Positions 19,193 to 28,140 of a DNA stretch of 64,000 nt are shown here, in pieces (the stretch's first letter is position 1; each line of letters starts with the position of its first letter). A program made the translations under genes and the position numbers. The stretch comes from Fen-455 sp050012675. GTDB lineage: Bacteria > Actinomycetota > Acidimicrobiia > Acidimicrobiales > Bog-793. The notes under the pieces were generated by a model. It was not told the DNA's origin, did no database searches, and saw nothing but the letters and a program-made list of their open reading frames with translations. The stretch lies in the NCBI GenBank assembly GCA_050012675.1, contig JBEKGS010000010.1, forward strand, positions 15,620 through 79,619, given 5' to 3'.

Positions 19193-20191
19193 GTGAGCAG
19201 CCTGGACCCTTTCGCCCTCCCGATACGCGAGGAGGATCTTGCTCGGCTCGAGCTGTGCCTCCGGGACTCGGTGCTCGGCGAGGACGCTTTCTTGAACGAG
19301 GTGGCGAGCCACCTCATACAAGCCGGGGGAAAACGCCTCCGGCCCTCGCTCGCGCTGGCGGCCTCCTACCTCCAGGGAGACGACGTCACCACAGACATCC
19401 TGCTCGGAGGAGTTTCTGTCGAGCTTGTCCATCTTGCCTCGCTCTACCACGACGACGTCATGGACGAGGCGACCCGTCGGCGCAGCGTCGAGAGCGTCAA
19501 CGCTCGCTGGGGCAACCTCGTGGCCATCGTGGCGGGCGACTTTCTCCTCGCCAGGGCGGCGGAGATCGCCGCTCAACTCGGCACTGAGGTCGCCGGCCTG
19601 CTCGCGGCGACGCTCGCCCGGCTCTGCGAGGGCCAGGTCGCCGAGGTGCGAGCAGCCTTCCAGATCGAGCGCGACGAGGACGACTACCTGCGCTGCATCT
19701 CTAACAAGACCGCGGCACTGATGTCGACAGCATGCCGCATCGGTGCGTTGACAGCCGGTCTCAATCGGTCCCAGATCGATGACCTCTCAGCCTTCGGCGA
19801 GGCTTTCGGCATGGTATTTCAGATCCGCGACGACGTCCTGGACATTGTCGCCACCGAGGCCGAGCTGGGTAAACCGCCAGGCCAGGACCTCGCCGAAGGC
19901 ATCTACACCCTGCCCGTCCAGCGTGCGCTCCGCGACCCCGCGGTCGGCCCGAGGCTTCGTGACCTTCTCGGGCACCCGCTCAACCAGGGCGAGCGCGAGG
20001 AGGCAAGGGCGCTCGTCTCGGCCTCCCCGGCAATCTCGGCGGCCCACGGGATGGCCCGGGACTACGCCCGGACCGCTGCCGCCGCGGCAGCCCGGCTCGG
20101 CGACGGGGTGATACCGAAGGCCCTCGTCGAGTTCGGCTACAACGTCGTCGACGACCTGCAGGATTCGACCGCGAAAGTTCTCGCCAGCTGA
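19193..20191 (+). CDS. trans-polyprenyl diphosphate synthase
   Basis: Elongates allylic diphosphates with IPP to a long-chain polyprenyl diphosphate, probably for menaquinone. The first Asp-rich motif is LYHDDVMDEATRRR and the second is QIRDDVLDIV; GGKRLRPSLAL near residue 47 binds IPP. The frame is open far upstream (to 18395) but that part overlaps clpC on the other strand and is not homologous. I chose GTG at 19193, though the adjoining TTG at 19190 is equally possible. 332 aa. It is divergent from clpC and convergent with lysS. Confidence 0.9.
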   Translation: MSSLDPFALPIREEDLARLELCLRDSVLGEDAFLNEVASHLIQAGGKRLRPSLALAASYLQGDDVTTDILLGGVSVELVHLASLYHDDVMDEATRRRSVESVNARWGNLVAIVAGDFLLARAAEIAAQLGTEVAGLLAATLARLCEGQVAEVRAAFQIERDEDDYLRCISNKTAALMSTACRIGALTAGLNRSQIDDLSAFGEAFGMVFQIRDDVLDIVATEAELGKPPGQDLAEGIYTLPVQRALRDPAVGPRLRDLLGHPLNQGEREEARALVSASPAISAAHGMARDYARTAAAAAARLGDGVIPKALVEFGYNVVDDLQDSTAKVLAS

Positions 20192-20209
20192 TCGGCGGCG
20201 CGCGCCGGC

Positions 20210-21664
20210 TCAGGGCTCGGCTTGCACGGGTCCCACCTGTTCGGCCTGAGGTTCCGCCGCTCTGTCCTCGGGACGCAGCGCCGGGAACAGCAGCACCTCT
20301 TTGATGTTCGCGACATCCGCGTAAAGCATCACGAGCCGGTCGATCCCGAGGCCGAGACCGCCGGTCGGTGGCAACCCGAGCTCCAGAGCCCGCAGGTAGT
20401 CCCAGTCGACGGTCATCGCCTCGTCGTCACCGAGGGCCTTTTCCCGCTCCTGATCCTCGAAGCGGGCCCGCTGGTCATCGGGGTCCGCCAGCTCACTAAA
20501 GGCGTTGCCGATCTCGCGACCTGCGATGATGGGCTCGAACCGCTCCACATAACCGGGCTTGGACCGGTGCTGGCGCGCCAACGGCGAGACCTCTTGGGGA
20601 TAGTCGCACACGAACACCGGGCCCCAGAGCTCTGACTCGGTCGTCTTCTCGTAAATCTCGAGAATCAGCTTGCCCGGGCCGTACCAGGGCTCGAAGGGCA
20701 CTGCGAGGCTGGACGCCAGGCGCCTCAGCTGCTCGGCTCCCATGGACAGGTCCACCTCGACCCCGGCGTGCTCGGCGATGAGCTCTTCGAGGGTGGCTCT
20801 CCGCCAAGGGGGCGTCAGGTCGACCTCCCTGCCCTGGTAGGTGATGGCAGTTCTGCCCAGAAGCTCTTCGGCCGTGCCGGCGACGATGTCCTCGCAGATC
20901 AGCATCATGTCGGTGTAGTCGCCGTAGGCCTGGTAGAGCTCGAGCATCGTGAACTCAGGGTTGTGGCGCGGCGACAGCCCTTCGTTGCGGAACGTCCTCC
21001 CGATCTCGAACACGCGTTCCAACCCGCCCACCACGCAGCGCTTCAGGTAGAGCTCGGTAGCGATGCGGAGGTAGACGTCGGTGTGGAGCGCGTTGTAGTG
21101 CGTGACGAACGGCCGCGCGGTCGCCCCACCGAGGATGGGGTGCAACACAGGTGTCTCGACCTCGACAAAGCCGGCCGCAGCCAGTCGACGACGTATCGAG
21201 GCGACCACCTTGGACCGCAGCAGGAATACGTCGCGCACGCCGTCGTTCGCCCACAGGTCGAGCTCACGCTGGCGATAGCGGATGTCGGGATCGGAGACGC
21301 CGTGCCACTTGTCACCAAAGCCGCGCCGGGCTCGCGCCAAGAGCTCCCAGGACGCCACCTTGATCGACAGCTCGCCTCGTTGTGTGCGGACCACCTCGCC
21401 TGTCACACCTATCCAGTCACCGAGCGAAAGGCGGCAGAACTCTTCGAAATCGGGCGTGAGGGAAGCGAGTGCGAACAGCTGGATGGCCCCGGTCCAGTCC
21501 CGGAGCTCGGCAAATGCGAGCCTCCCCTGGGGTCGCGAGCGCATGATGCGCCCGGCGGCGGCCACCGTCACACCCGACTCCTCGCCAGTTTCGAGGTGGG
21601 CAAACGAGCGGGCGGCGTCACCTGCACCCGACGTCGTCTCGAAACGGTACCCAATCTCCTTCAC
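20210..21664 (-). CDS. lysS: lysyl-tRNA synthetase, class II
   Basis: Charges tRNA-Lys. The OB-fold anticodon domain begins VTVAAAGRIMRSRPQGRLAF, motif 2 is RTFRNEGLSPRHNPEFTMLE, and motif 3 is GLGLGIDRLVML. The GTG at 21664, preceded by GGGAGAGAGAC, overlaps the coaX stop by 4 nt and gives 484 aa; the longer open frame upstream is shadow of coaX. The last 20 residues are a Glu/Pro/Ala-rich tail. The coaX-lysS pair matches the M. tuberculosis order. Confidence 0.95.
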   Translation of the reverse strand: MKEIGYRFETTSGAGDAARSFAHLETGEESGVTVAAAGRIMRSRPQGRLAFAELRDWTGAIQLFALASLTPDFEEFCRLSLGDWIGVTGEVVRTQRGELSIKVASWELLARARRGFGDKWHGVSDPDIRYRQRELDLWANDGVRDVFLLRSKVVASIRRRLAAAGFVEVETPVLHPILGGATARPFVTHYNALHTDVYLRIATELYLKRCVVGGLERVFEIGRTFRNEGLSPRHNPEFTMLELYQAYGDYTDMMLICEDIVAGTAEELLGRTAITYQGREVDLTPPWRRATLEELIAEHAGVEVDLSMGAEQLRRLASSLAVPFEPWYGPGKLILEIYEKTTESELWGPVFVCDYPQEVSPLARQHRSKPGYVERFEPIIAGREIGNAFSELADPDDQRARFEDQEREKALGDDEAMTVDWDYLRALELGLPPTGGLGLGIDRLVMLYADVANIKEVLLFPALRPEDRAAEPQAEQVGPVQAEP

Positions 21665-22560
21665 GTCTCTCTCCCACTCCCGTCGTGCACCATGTTGCGC
21701 TCGAAGACAAGGCGGAGCCCGTGCAAAGTGAGCCAGGGCTCGTGGTGCTGGATCATCTCCGACAGGGGCGTCACGAGCCCGGCGAGCCCACCGGTCGCGA
21801 TGATGGCAGAGGGCCCGAGCTCGTCTGCTATGCGCCGGCACATTGCATCGACGAGACCTGTGTACCCGTAGATGGCGCCGGATTGGATCGACTCCACGGT
21901 CGACTTGCCTATTACGCTGCGAGGCTCAACGAGCTCAACACGGCGCAGCGCCGCGGCATGTTCGAAAAGCGCTTCCATGCTGATCGCGATACCGGGGGTT
22001 ATCGCGCCGCCCAGGTACTCTCCGCCCGGCGAAATGGCGTCGAACGTCGTGGCGGTGCCCAGGTCGACCACAATTGCCGGACCGCCGTACAGGTCTATGG
22101 CCCCGACAGCGTTGGCGACGCGGTCCGCTCCTACGTCCTTCGGATTGTCGTACAGGATCGGCATCCCGGTGCGGATCCCCGGCTCGACGACGACCAGTGG
22201 GACGTCGAACCAGACATGGGCCATCTCCCGGATAGCGGAAGTCACTTCCGGCACCGAGGAGGACACGACCATGCCTAGAACACCTCCGTCGGGAGGCGCT
22301 TTGAACTCGAGCCCGACCAGACGGAGCAGTTCGGTGATGAGGAGTGCGTACTCATCCGCAGTGCGTTCGACAATCGTTGCAAGACGCCAATGGTGCAACA
22401 GGCCCGCCAATTCACCTGGAGCGCCTGCCGCCGGGACGCGTGGACGAGGCGCGGACATCGGTTCGCGGCCTACATGACTGTTTGGTCCCGGACCACCGTG
22501 CGCCTCGAACAGTCCGATCACGGTCTGGGTGTTTCCCACGTCTAGAGCGAGCAGCATCAC
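21661..22560 (-). CDS. coaX: type III pantothenate kinase
   Basis: First step of CoA synthesis. The ASKHA fold shows ALDVGNTQTVIGLFE at the N-terminus, GADRVANAVGA, DLGTATTFD and the C-terminal GGLAGLV. About 35 extra Gly/Pro-rich residues are inserted after the first strand pair (residues 20-55), before LLHHWRLATIVERTADEY. GTG at 22560 is followed by ATG at 22557; TAGACA lies 5 nt before the GTG, so this may also be leaderless. panC is far away at 35 kb, whereas in M. tuberculosis panC-panD-coaX-lysS are contiguous. Confidence 0.94.
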   Translation of the reverse strand: MMLLALDVGNTQTVIGLFEAHGGPGPNSHVGREPMSAPRPRVPAAGAPGELAGLLHHWRLATIVERTADEYALLITELLRLVGLEFKAPPDGGVLGMVVSSSVPEVTSAIREMAHVWFDVPLVVVEPGIRTGMPILYDNPKDVGADRVANAVGAIDLYGGPAIVVDLGTATTFDAISPGGEYLGGAITPGIAISMEALFEHAAALRRVELVEPRSVIGKSTVESIQSGAIYGYTGLVDAMCRRIADELGPSAIIATGGLAGLVTPLSEMIQHHEPWLTLHGLRLVFERNMVHDGSGRET

Positions 22561-22698
22561 GCCTCTGTCTAGCTCATCACGGGTGCGGTCACCCCGATGA
22601 CCGCGAAGGCCCGGCGAGGCCGGACGCCGTATGGTTGCATGAAAATGAGGTCCTTGACTCGAACCGACAACTCCTGCGTCCCAGGCTAGACAGCGGCC

Positions 22699-23832
22699 GT
22701 GACCTCCACGCTCTCTCGAGGCGACGTCCGGCTCCTTTCCGCCGGCGCGCTCTTGACAGCTGCGTCCGCCGTCACCCGGTACGTGCCCACAGGACGCGTC
22801 GCCCCGTTCGTCATTTCCGCCTTGGCCCTCGGGCTCCTCGCCGCCATCGTCGGCCGTAGTGTCGACCGGCTCGGAGACCGTCTCGGATCGGGGATGACCG
22901 GCGTCGTCCAGTCAGGCCTCGGCAATCTTCCGGAGCTCTTCTTCGGGATCTTCGCGCTCCGGGCGGGTCTGGTCGGAGTCGTCCAGGCCGCACTCGTCGG
23001 TTCGATCCTGGCCAACGTGCTGCTCGTGCTGGGCCTGGCGTTCATCGTCGGCGGCGCGAGGCACGGCACGCAACACTTCCCCGCTGAAAGCGCACGCACG
23101 ATCGTCGTCCTTTTGGTACTTGCCGTCTCGGTCCTCATGATCCCGACTCTGGGTGTGCATCTCGACCTCGCCGTCCGGCGTCACGAGATCGCCCTTTCCG
23201 ATGTCGCCGCCGTGGTGCTGCTGATCGTCTTCGTACTCTCCGCTCCGGGATCGGTGCGCCGGCAAGCGCAACCGTCCCCGGACCGTCTCACAGGGGCGAC
23301 CGAGGCGGGAACACAGGCGACGAGCGCGAGCCACGATGGGCAGAGCGACGAGGCCGGTGACACGACCGGCCACTGGTCCGTCCCGCTCGTGGTCGTGTTG
23401 CTGCTCGCCTCGAGCCTCGCCGCGGCTTTCGTGTCGGACTGGTTCGTAGCCGCTCTCAGCCCTGCACTCTCGGCCCTCCACATGTCAGAGGCGTTCGCGG
23501 GGCTTGTCGTCGTGGCGATCGCCGGCAACGCGGTCGAAAATGTCGTCGGCGTACAGCTCGCCGCCCGCAATCGCAGCGACTACGCGCTCTCGGTCATCCT
23601 GCAGAGCCCTGTGCAGATCGCGCTAGTGCTCATTCCCGCCTTGGTGCTCCTCTCAGCAGTCATAGGCGGTGCCCAGCTCACCTTGGTGCTGTCGCCGCTG
23701 CTCGGCGTCGTCCTGGCTCTGACGACACTGATAGCGGCTTTCGTAGTGCTGGACGGGGAGTCGACCTGGCTCGAGGGTGCATGCCTCGTGGGTCTTTACG
23801 TGGTCATCGCCGCATCGTTCTGGTGGGGATGA
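22699..23832 (+). CDS. calcium/proton antiporter (CaCA/CAX family)
   Basis: Membrane exchanger of divalent cation for protons. The first alpha-repeat is SGLGNLPELFFGIFALR followed by GSILANVLLVLG, with the Asn and Glu typical of CAX. The second repeat is the GNAVENVVGVQLAARNRSDYA region near residue 275. Between them lies a hydrophilic loop of about 40 residues (190-230). Roughly eleven hydrophobic segments, 377 aa. The GTG start follows TAGACA by 6 nt, a near-match to the leaderless pattern. Divergent from coaX across about 138 bp. Confidence 0.88.
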   Translation: MTSTLSRGDVRLLSAGALLTAASAVTRYVPTGRVAPFVISALALGLLAAIVGRSVDRLGDRLGSGMTGVVQSGLGNLPELFFGIFALRAGLVGVVQAALVGSILANVLLVLGLAFIVGGARHGTQHFPAESARTIVVLLVLAVSVLMIPTLGVHLDLAVRRHEIALSDVAAVVLLIVFVLSAPGSVRRQAQPSPDRLTGATEAGTQATSASHDGQSDEAGDTTGHWSVPLVVVLLLASSLAAAFVSDWFVAALSPALSALHMSEAFAGLVVVAIAGNAVENVVGVQLAARNRSDYALSVILQSPVQIALVLIPALVLLSAVIGGAQLTLVLSPLLGVVLALTTLIAAFVVLDGESTWLEGACLVGLYVVIAASFWWG

Positions 23833-24055
23833 CGCGGCGCGTCGGAGTCAGCGGAATTGGCAGCGGCCCGCCTCAGGGTCGTTAACGGCCCGGTCTGGCA
23901 GCAGGGAAAGAGCCAAAAACGGCAATCGACCTCGCATTACCTGCTTGCCCAACTTGCCCAGGCGAAGTTCTCCTAAGGTTCCAGCGCCACGCGGCCGATT
24001 CAATATGTGACGATTATTCACGATCGAGTGTTGATGATCTGACAAGGAAGGCCTC

Positions 24056-24640
24056 ATGAGACAAACCCAGGGGTTCCGTGCGCGGCGCCTCGGATTCGAG
24101 GAGGCTGGTGGGGAAGGCTTTACGCTCATCGAGCTGCTCGTCGTCCTTCTCATCATCGGAATCCTGCTCGCGATCGCGATCCCGACTTTCCTATCGGTGA
24201 CCAAGACGGCCAACAACACCGCCGCGCAGGCCAACTTGCAGACAGCCCTGACCGGCGCGGACACCTTCTACACAGCCAACAACCAGACCTACAGCAATCT
24301 GATGGGTGGGTCAGCCTCGGGCGTGTCGACGATCACGGCCATAGACACGGGCTTGACCTACACGAGCACCGCCGCGTCCACTAAGTCGAACGTCGTCTCC
24401 GTCTACTACAGCGGCTCCACAGGGCTCTTGGTGATGGCGGCCTACTCTCCTGGCACCAAGGACTGTTGGATCGTCCAGGACCAAAAAGCCACGTTGGCTG
24501 GGGCCAAGAACGGCCAGGCCACCCTCGCCGCGGGCACCTATTACGGAGTAGCCAAGAACGGAGCCATAACGTGCCAGGCTGGTGCCTCGATGACCGCAGC
24601 CAGCATCACCTGGTCGTCGACCGGCTTCCCGCACGGCTGA
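24056..24640 (+). CDS. type IV prepilin-like protein (pilin)
   Basis: A 194-residue pilin precursor. The leader is 21 residues long; the prepilin peptidase site is Gly21/Phe22 in GEGFTLIELLVVLL with Glu at mature position 5, followed by the hydrophobic helix ending IPTF. The remainder is Thr/Ser/Ala-rich, with two cysteines (KDCWIV and ITCQAG) that could form a disulfide loop. AAGGAAGG 7 nt upstream decides the ATG start. No assembly genes (pilB, pilC, pilD) are adjacent, so it must use machinery encoded elsewhere. It could be the major pilin or a pseudopilin. Confidence 0.9.
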   Translation: MRQTQGFRARRLGFEEAGGEGFTLIELLVVLLIIGILLAIAIPTFLSVTKTANNTAAQANLQTALTGADTFYTANNQTYSNLMGGSASGVSTITAIDTGLTYTSTAASTKSNVVSVYYSGSTGLLVMAAYSPGTKDCWIVQDQKATLAGAKNGQATLAAGTYYGVAKNGAITCQAGASMTAASITWSSTGFPHG

Positions 24641-24835
24641 TGTCGCGGCTCGTCTGACCACGCTCGGCGCCGCGGCCCCGCTTCTCAGCGATGACCGCTC
24701 GCGGCCACGCCTTTTCACAGGTCGCGCCCAAGTCCTGCCAAGACGCCGTCAACACGGTTGCCGGCCCGGAGAACCCATTCCCGTCAGGTTCTGCCACCGG
24801 TCGGTGTCGTGGCCGAAAGCTGAGAACCGCGCCAC

Positions 24836-24841
24836 TAGAAC
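24836..24841 (+). promoter_or_regulatory. near-consensus -10 before the DUF169 gene
   Basis: TAGAAC followed by 7 nt and ATG at 24849. The last base departs from TANNNT but the spacing matches the leaderless set. Confidence 0.4.
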
Positions 24842-24848
24842 TGCTGCC

Positions 24849-25577
24849 ATGGATTCTCCTTCTTGGTCACAGCTCGCAGACGCGCTCACCGCGTCACTGG
24901 ACTTGACGACACCACCGATCGCGATCACCTTCGGCGCCGGGCCACCCCCGGGCATCGACGCCTACGAGGGCCCCAAGCCGCCGCCCGCGCCGGACGGGAG
25001 GACAGGACCGGTGCCGGCTGGGTGCGTCTTTTGGACCAAGGCAATCGACCGGACCTTTTCCACGGTTGCCAGTGACCACGCCAATTGCAGTGTGGGCACC
25101 TTGGTCCACGGCTTCGCGGGTCTAGACGAGCTGGCCGGCAACTCCGATGTGGCCGCACTGGTGGAATCGGGCTGGGTCAGTGTCGAGCAGATCCCGGATA
25201 TCCCGGCGGTGCGCGAACGCCCGGGGTCGGTGACCTACGGGCCGCTAGCTGAGACCCCGCTCGCGCCCGATGTCGTCCTCATCCGCGTCAATGCCGGTCA
25301 GCTAATGCTCCTGGCCGAAGCGGTGCCGGGACTGCAGATCGGCGGCAAGCCGCAGTGCCGCGTCATCGCTCTCGCCAAGGAACACGGTGAGTTGGCAGCC
25401 AGTCTCGGCTGCACGCTCAGCCGGTCCCGAACCGGCTTGCCGGGCGTCGAGATGACCTGCGCCATCCCCGCATTCCGCCTTGCTGAAGTGGTGCGCAGCG
25501 TCGAGGCCACGGCGCGCATCGACGCCGTCGCCGAGTCCTATGCAGCCTCGGACATCCGCCGTTTCGTCGAGACCTGA
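24849..25577 (+). CDS. DUF169 family protein
   Basis: A 242-residue member of the DUF169 (COG2043) family. It shows the family's N-terminal PPIAITFGAGPPPGI, conserved CVFWTKAI and HANCSVGTLVHG (two cysteines that may bind a metal or cluster), and a C-terminal segment with LGCTLSR and GVEMTCAIPA. The biochemical role of the family is not settled. The ATG at 24849 is chosen because the preceding 15 codons show no conservation and a TANNN box lies 7 nt upstream. It is convergent with the Nfu-like gene, which shares the theme of clustered cysteines. Confidence 0.82.
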   Translation: MDSPSWSQLADALTASLDLTTPPIAITFGAGPPPGIDAYEGPKPPPAPDGRTGPVPAGCVFWTKAIDRTFSTVASDHANCSVGTLVHGFAGLDELAGNSDVAALVESGWVSVEQIPDIPAVRERPGSVTYGPLAETPLAPDVVLIRVNAGQLMLLAEAVPGLQIGGKPQCRVIALAKEHGELAASLGCTLSRSRTGLPGVEMTCAIPAFRLAEVVRSVEATARIDAVAESYAASDIRRFVET

Positions 25578-25611
25578 GTCGAGGCGGCACGAAGACCCGA
25601 CCGCCGAGTGC

Positions 25612-26277
25612 CTATTTCTTGGCGGCCTCGTAATAGGGGTTGGTCCCTGACGCGTGGTCGGTCACGTCGACGATGTTGACGATCTCGGGCACGCTCTCAC
25701 GGATTGCCACCTCGATGCCCTGGCTCAGCGTCACAGCTGCCAGGCCACAGCCTGCGCAGCCACCTGACAGACGCAGGTAGGCGGTGTCATCCTCGACCGC
25801 CACGAGGTCCGCACGCCCGCCGTGTGCCGCGATGGCAGGGTTGATCTGCTCATCCAGAACCTGGAGGAGCCGCTGAGCGACATCTCCGCTCAGGTCCGGC
25901 GGCGGCCCGGTCATCGCCGGGCTCCTCTGAGCAGGAGGTGGCCGGTTCGGGTTCCTTATGACCATCCCGCCGCCGTCCTCGGCCGCGCTCAGGTCCAGAA
26001 CCGAGCCACGTATCCGGTCGAGGCTCTGGCCGGGCACTATCAAGGTGAGGGCGTCCAGCTGGTCGATCCAGTCGCCTGGCGCCGCATCCGAGGTGGGCTG
26101 GAAGTACATGTCATATGTGTAGACGTCGTCGTGCGCGCCGCTGATCTCCACGCACAGGGCGAGCGACTCGGGGGCGTTCTCGGCCTCCCTCAAGGCGAGG
26201 ATCTCCGAAAGGGCCGGAGCCGTGAGACGAAGGACCGGGACGCCGTCACTACCGCTGCTGCCGCTGTCGCTCATCAC
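25612..26277 (-). CDS. Nfu-type iron-sulfur cluster carrier with degenerate A-type domain
   Basis: The C-terminal domain (about residues 135-221) is NifU-like: LQVLDEQINPAIAAHGGRADLVAVE, then SGGCAGCGLAAVTLSQGIE with the CxxC that holds a bridging 4Fe-4S cluster. Residues 15-110 resemble the HesB/IscA-like domain of NfuA but lack the usual cysteines (the only Cys is in LALCVEI), so this part is probably structural. GAGGA lies 5 nt before the GTG at 26277, with ATG at 26274 as an alternative. Divergent from the radical SAM gene, a possible client. Confidence 0.87.
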   Translation of the reverse strand: MMSDSGSSGSDGVPVLRLTAPALSEILALREAENAPESLALCVEISGAHDDVYTYDMYFQPTSDAAPGDWIDQLDALTLIVPGQSLDRIRGSVLDLSAAEDGGGMVIRNPNRPPPAQRSPAMTGPPPDLSGDVAQRLLQVLDEQINPAIAAHGGRADLVAVEDDTAYLRLSGGCAGCGLAAVTLSQGIEVAIRESVPEIVNIVDVTDHASGTNPYYEAAKK

Positions 26278-26362
26278 TCGTCCTCAATGGAAGGGGCCTG
26301 TCTCATGTTAAGGCGGTCGCTCGTCCAAGCGGTCCCCGGACGGCCCGCGGTCGCTGTGGCTA

Positions 26363-26368
26363 TAGCGT
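26363..26368 (+). promoter_or_regulatory. -10 hexamer of a likely leaderless promoter (radical SAM gene)
   Basis: TAGCGT within TATAGCGT, followed by 6 nt and GTG at 26375; no Shine-Dalgarno. Confidence 0.58.
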
Positions 26369-26374
26369 TCCAGC

Positions 26375-27895
26375 GTGCGCGTCCTTCTCGTTTCCACCTA
26401 CGAGCTGGGACACCAGCCCGTGCACGTAGCCTCGCCAGCTGCGGCTCTTCGGGCTGGCGGTCACGATGTGCGCGCTATCGACGTGTCCGTCGAACCGTGG
26501 GACCCCGCTCTTGTTGACTGGGCCGAAGCAGTTGCATTCTCGGTCCCGATGCACACCGCGATGAGGATGGCCGTGGCGCTCGCGGCTTCTGTGCGGGCTT
26601 CGCACCCTGAGCTCCCGATCTGCCTTTACGGCCTTTACGCCGCCATGAGCCGCGACGTGACTGGCGCCCGCACAGCCGACCGGGTGATCGTCGGGGAGTA
26701 CGAGCCCGCCCTGCTCGCCTGGGCCAACGGCGACGCCACGCCCGCCGCGCGGGACTACGCGGGCGACGTCGTGGTTCACCTGGGCCGCAGCGGTTTCGTC
26801 ACGCCGGCACGCGATCTGCTGCCACCGCTGGAGCAATACGCGCGCCTCGTGCTGGGAGACGAGACCCGGCTGGCGGGCGCAGTTGAGGCCAGCCACGGCT
26901 GCTCGCACCGTTGCCGGCACTGCCCTCTGCCGGTCGTATACGACGGGCGCTTGCGCGTCGTGCCCGAAAATGTGGTCCTAAGCGACGTGTCCCAGCTCGT
27001 GGCGATGGGCGCACGGCACGTCAGCTTTGCCGACCCCGACTTCCTCAACGGACCCCGACATGCCGTGCGCGTCGCCCAGGCAGTCCACTCTTGTTTCCCG
27101 GACCTGAGCTTTGACTGCACGACCAAGGTCGAGCACATCTTGGCCCACGAGGATCTGTGGGCGGGTTTGGCAAGAGCGGGCTGTCTCTTTGTCGTGTCGG
27201 CGTTCGAGTCAGTCGACGACACGACTCTGCGCATCTTGGACAAAGGGCACACAGCGGCTGAGGAGAGCGCGGCGGTGAGCTTGCTGCGAGGCCACGGGAT
27301 CGAGATCAGGCCTTCATGGCTGCCGTTCACACCCTGGGCGAGAGCGGCCGAGGTCCGTGCCATGCTCGAGTTCGTCGTCGCCCATGATCTTGTGGCCAAC
27401 GTCGACGCCGTCCAGTACACGATCCGGCTCCTGATCCCGGAGGGCTCCCTCCTGGCGTCGGCGCCGGAGGTCACCTCGCAGCTCGAACACTACGACGATG
27501 CCTTGCTGAGCTGGATCTGGACGGCCGCGGAGTCAGGCCTCGACGACCTCCAGCAAGAGCTGGCGGCATTAGTGGAAACAGCCGCAACGACGCCGGTCGC
27601 GACCGAGGAGGTGTTCACGGAGGTCGATGCCCGCGTGCGCGCCTACGAGTCTCTTCACGGCACGCGCTCAAGAACGACGAGCACGCGCCGCGCCAGCAAA
27701 TCCGCCGGCCCCACAGGTCCGAGGCCGCGGCTGAGCGAACCATGGTTCTGCTGCAGCGAGCCCACTTCGAGCCAGAGGCAGGCAGTCGGCGTTGCCGGAA
27801 GCCAAGAACCATCGGAATGCCGACCGGCGGACAGACCAGCCGCGAGCGCGCTCGCCTCGGGTCCCCGACCGCGGGAGAGCGCCGAAGCTAGCTGA
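26375..27895 (+). CDS. B12-binding radical SAM protein with CCSEP tail
   Basis: A 506-residue putative cobalamin-dependent radical SAM enzyme. Residues 1-130 form a B12-binding-like Rossmann domain (MRVLLVSTYELGHQPVHVASPAAAL); the 4Fe-4S motif is C-x3-C-x2-C in GCSHRCRHCPLP near residue 175; the TIM barrel continues through FADPDFLNGP and FDCTTKVEHI. Near residues 455-463 is EPWFCCSEPTS, which matches a tail motif CUAEP/CCAEP that I recall as the name-giving feature of an uncharacterised radical SAM family, with Sec in some members. About 44 low-complexity residues follow. Substrate unknown. It is divergent from the Nfu-like gene, which could supply its cluster. Confidence 0.85.
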   Translation: MRVLLVSTYELGHQPVHVASPAAALRAGGHDVRAIDVSVEPWDPALVDWAEAVAFSVPMHTAMRMAVALAASVRASHPELPICLYGLYAAMSRDVTGARTADRVIVGEYEPALLAWANGDATPAARDYAGDVVVHLGRSGFVTPARDLLPPLEQYARLVLGDETRLAGAVEASHGCSHRCRHCPLPVVYDGRLRVVPENVVLSDVSQLVAMGARHVSFADPDFLNGPRHAVRVAQAVHSCFPDLSFDCTTKVEHILAHEDLWAGLARAGCLFVVSAFESVDDTTLRILDKGHTAAEESAAVSLLRGHGIEIRPSWLPFTPWARAAEVRAMLEFVVAHDLVANVDAVQYTIRLLIPEGSLLASAPEVTSQLEHYDDALLSWIWTAAESGLDDLQQELAALVETAATTPVATEEVFTEVDARVRAYESLHGTRSRTTSTRRASKSAGPTGPRPRLSEPWFCCSEPTSSQRQAVGVAGSQEPSECRPADRPAASALASGPRPRESAEAS

Positions 27896-28101
27896 CCGGC
27901 TGCGGGTCCCGGGGGATCCAGGCACCGGGCCGTCCGCAGTGGCGCTTTCCGGGCTGGAACGGGAGCCGCCCAAGCTGGCCGCGTGAGCAGTACGCGGCGA
28001 ACAAGGCTCCTCCGCGGGCCCACCGGGGCGATCTGTCGTCTGTGGCGACCGGCTGGCGCGGTTGCCGGCACAGCTGGAACTGGGAAAGAAGACCGGCAGC
28101 T

Positions 28102-28140
28102 GCTAGTATTTCTAGCGAACCTATAGAGTAAGGTTATAAT
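28102..28140 (+). promoter_or_regulatory. AT-rich pstS promoter with two inverted repeats
   Basis: Perfect -10 TATAAT at 28135-28140. Upstream are GCTAG-N5-CTAGC (28102-28116) and AACCT-N8-AGGTT (28118-28135, touching the -10), a likely operator for a phosphate-responsive regulator. No match to a specific PHO box can be claimed by eye. The region from 27896 holds no gene. Confidence 0.6.

Noticed and set aside
24006..24022. TGTGA...TCACG resembling a CRP/GlxR site before the pilin
   Set aside because: Spacing is 7 bp between half sites where the consensus has 6, and the second half is not TCACA; chance is likely.
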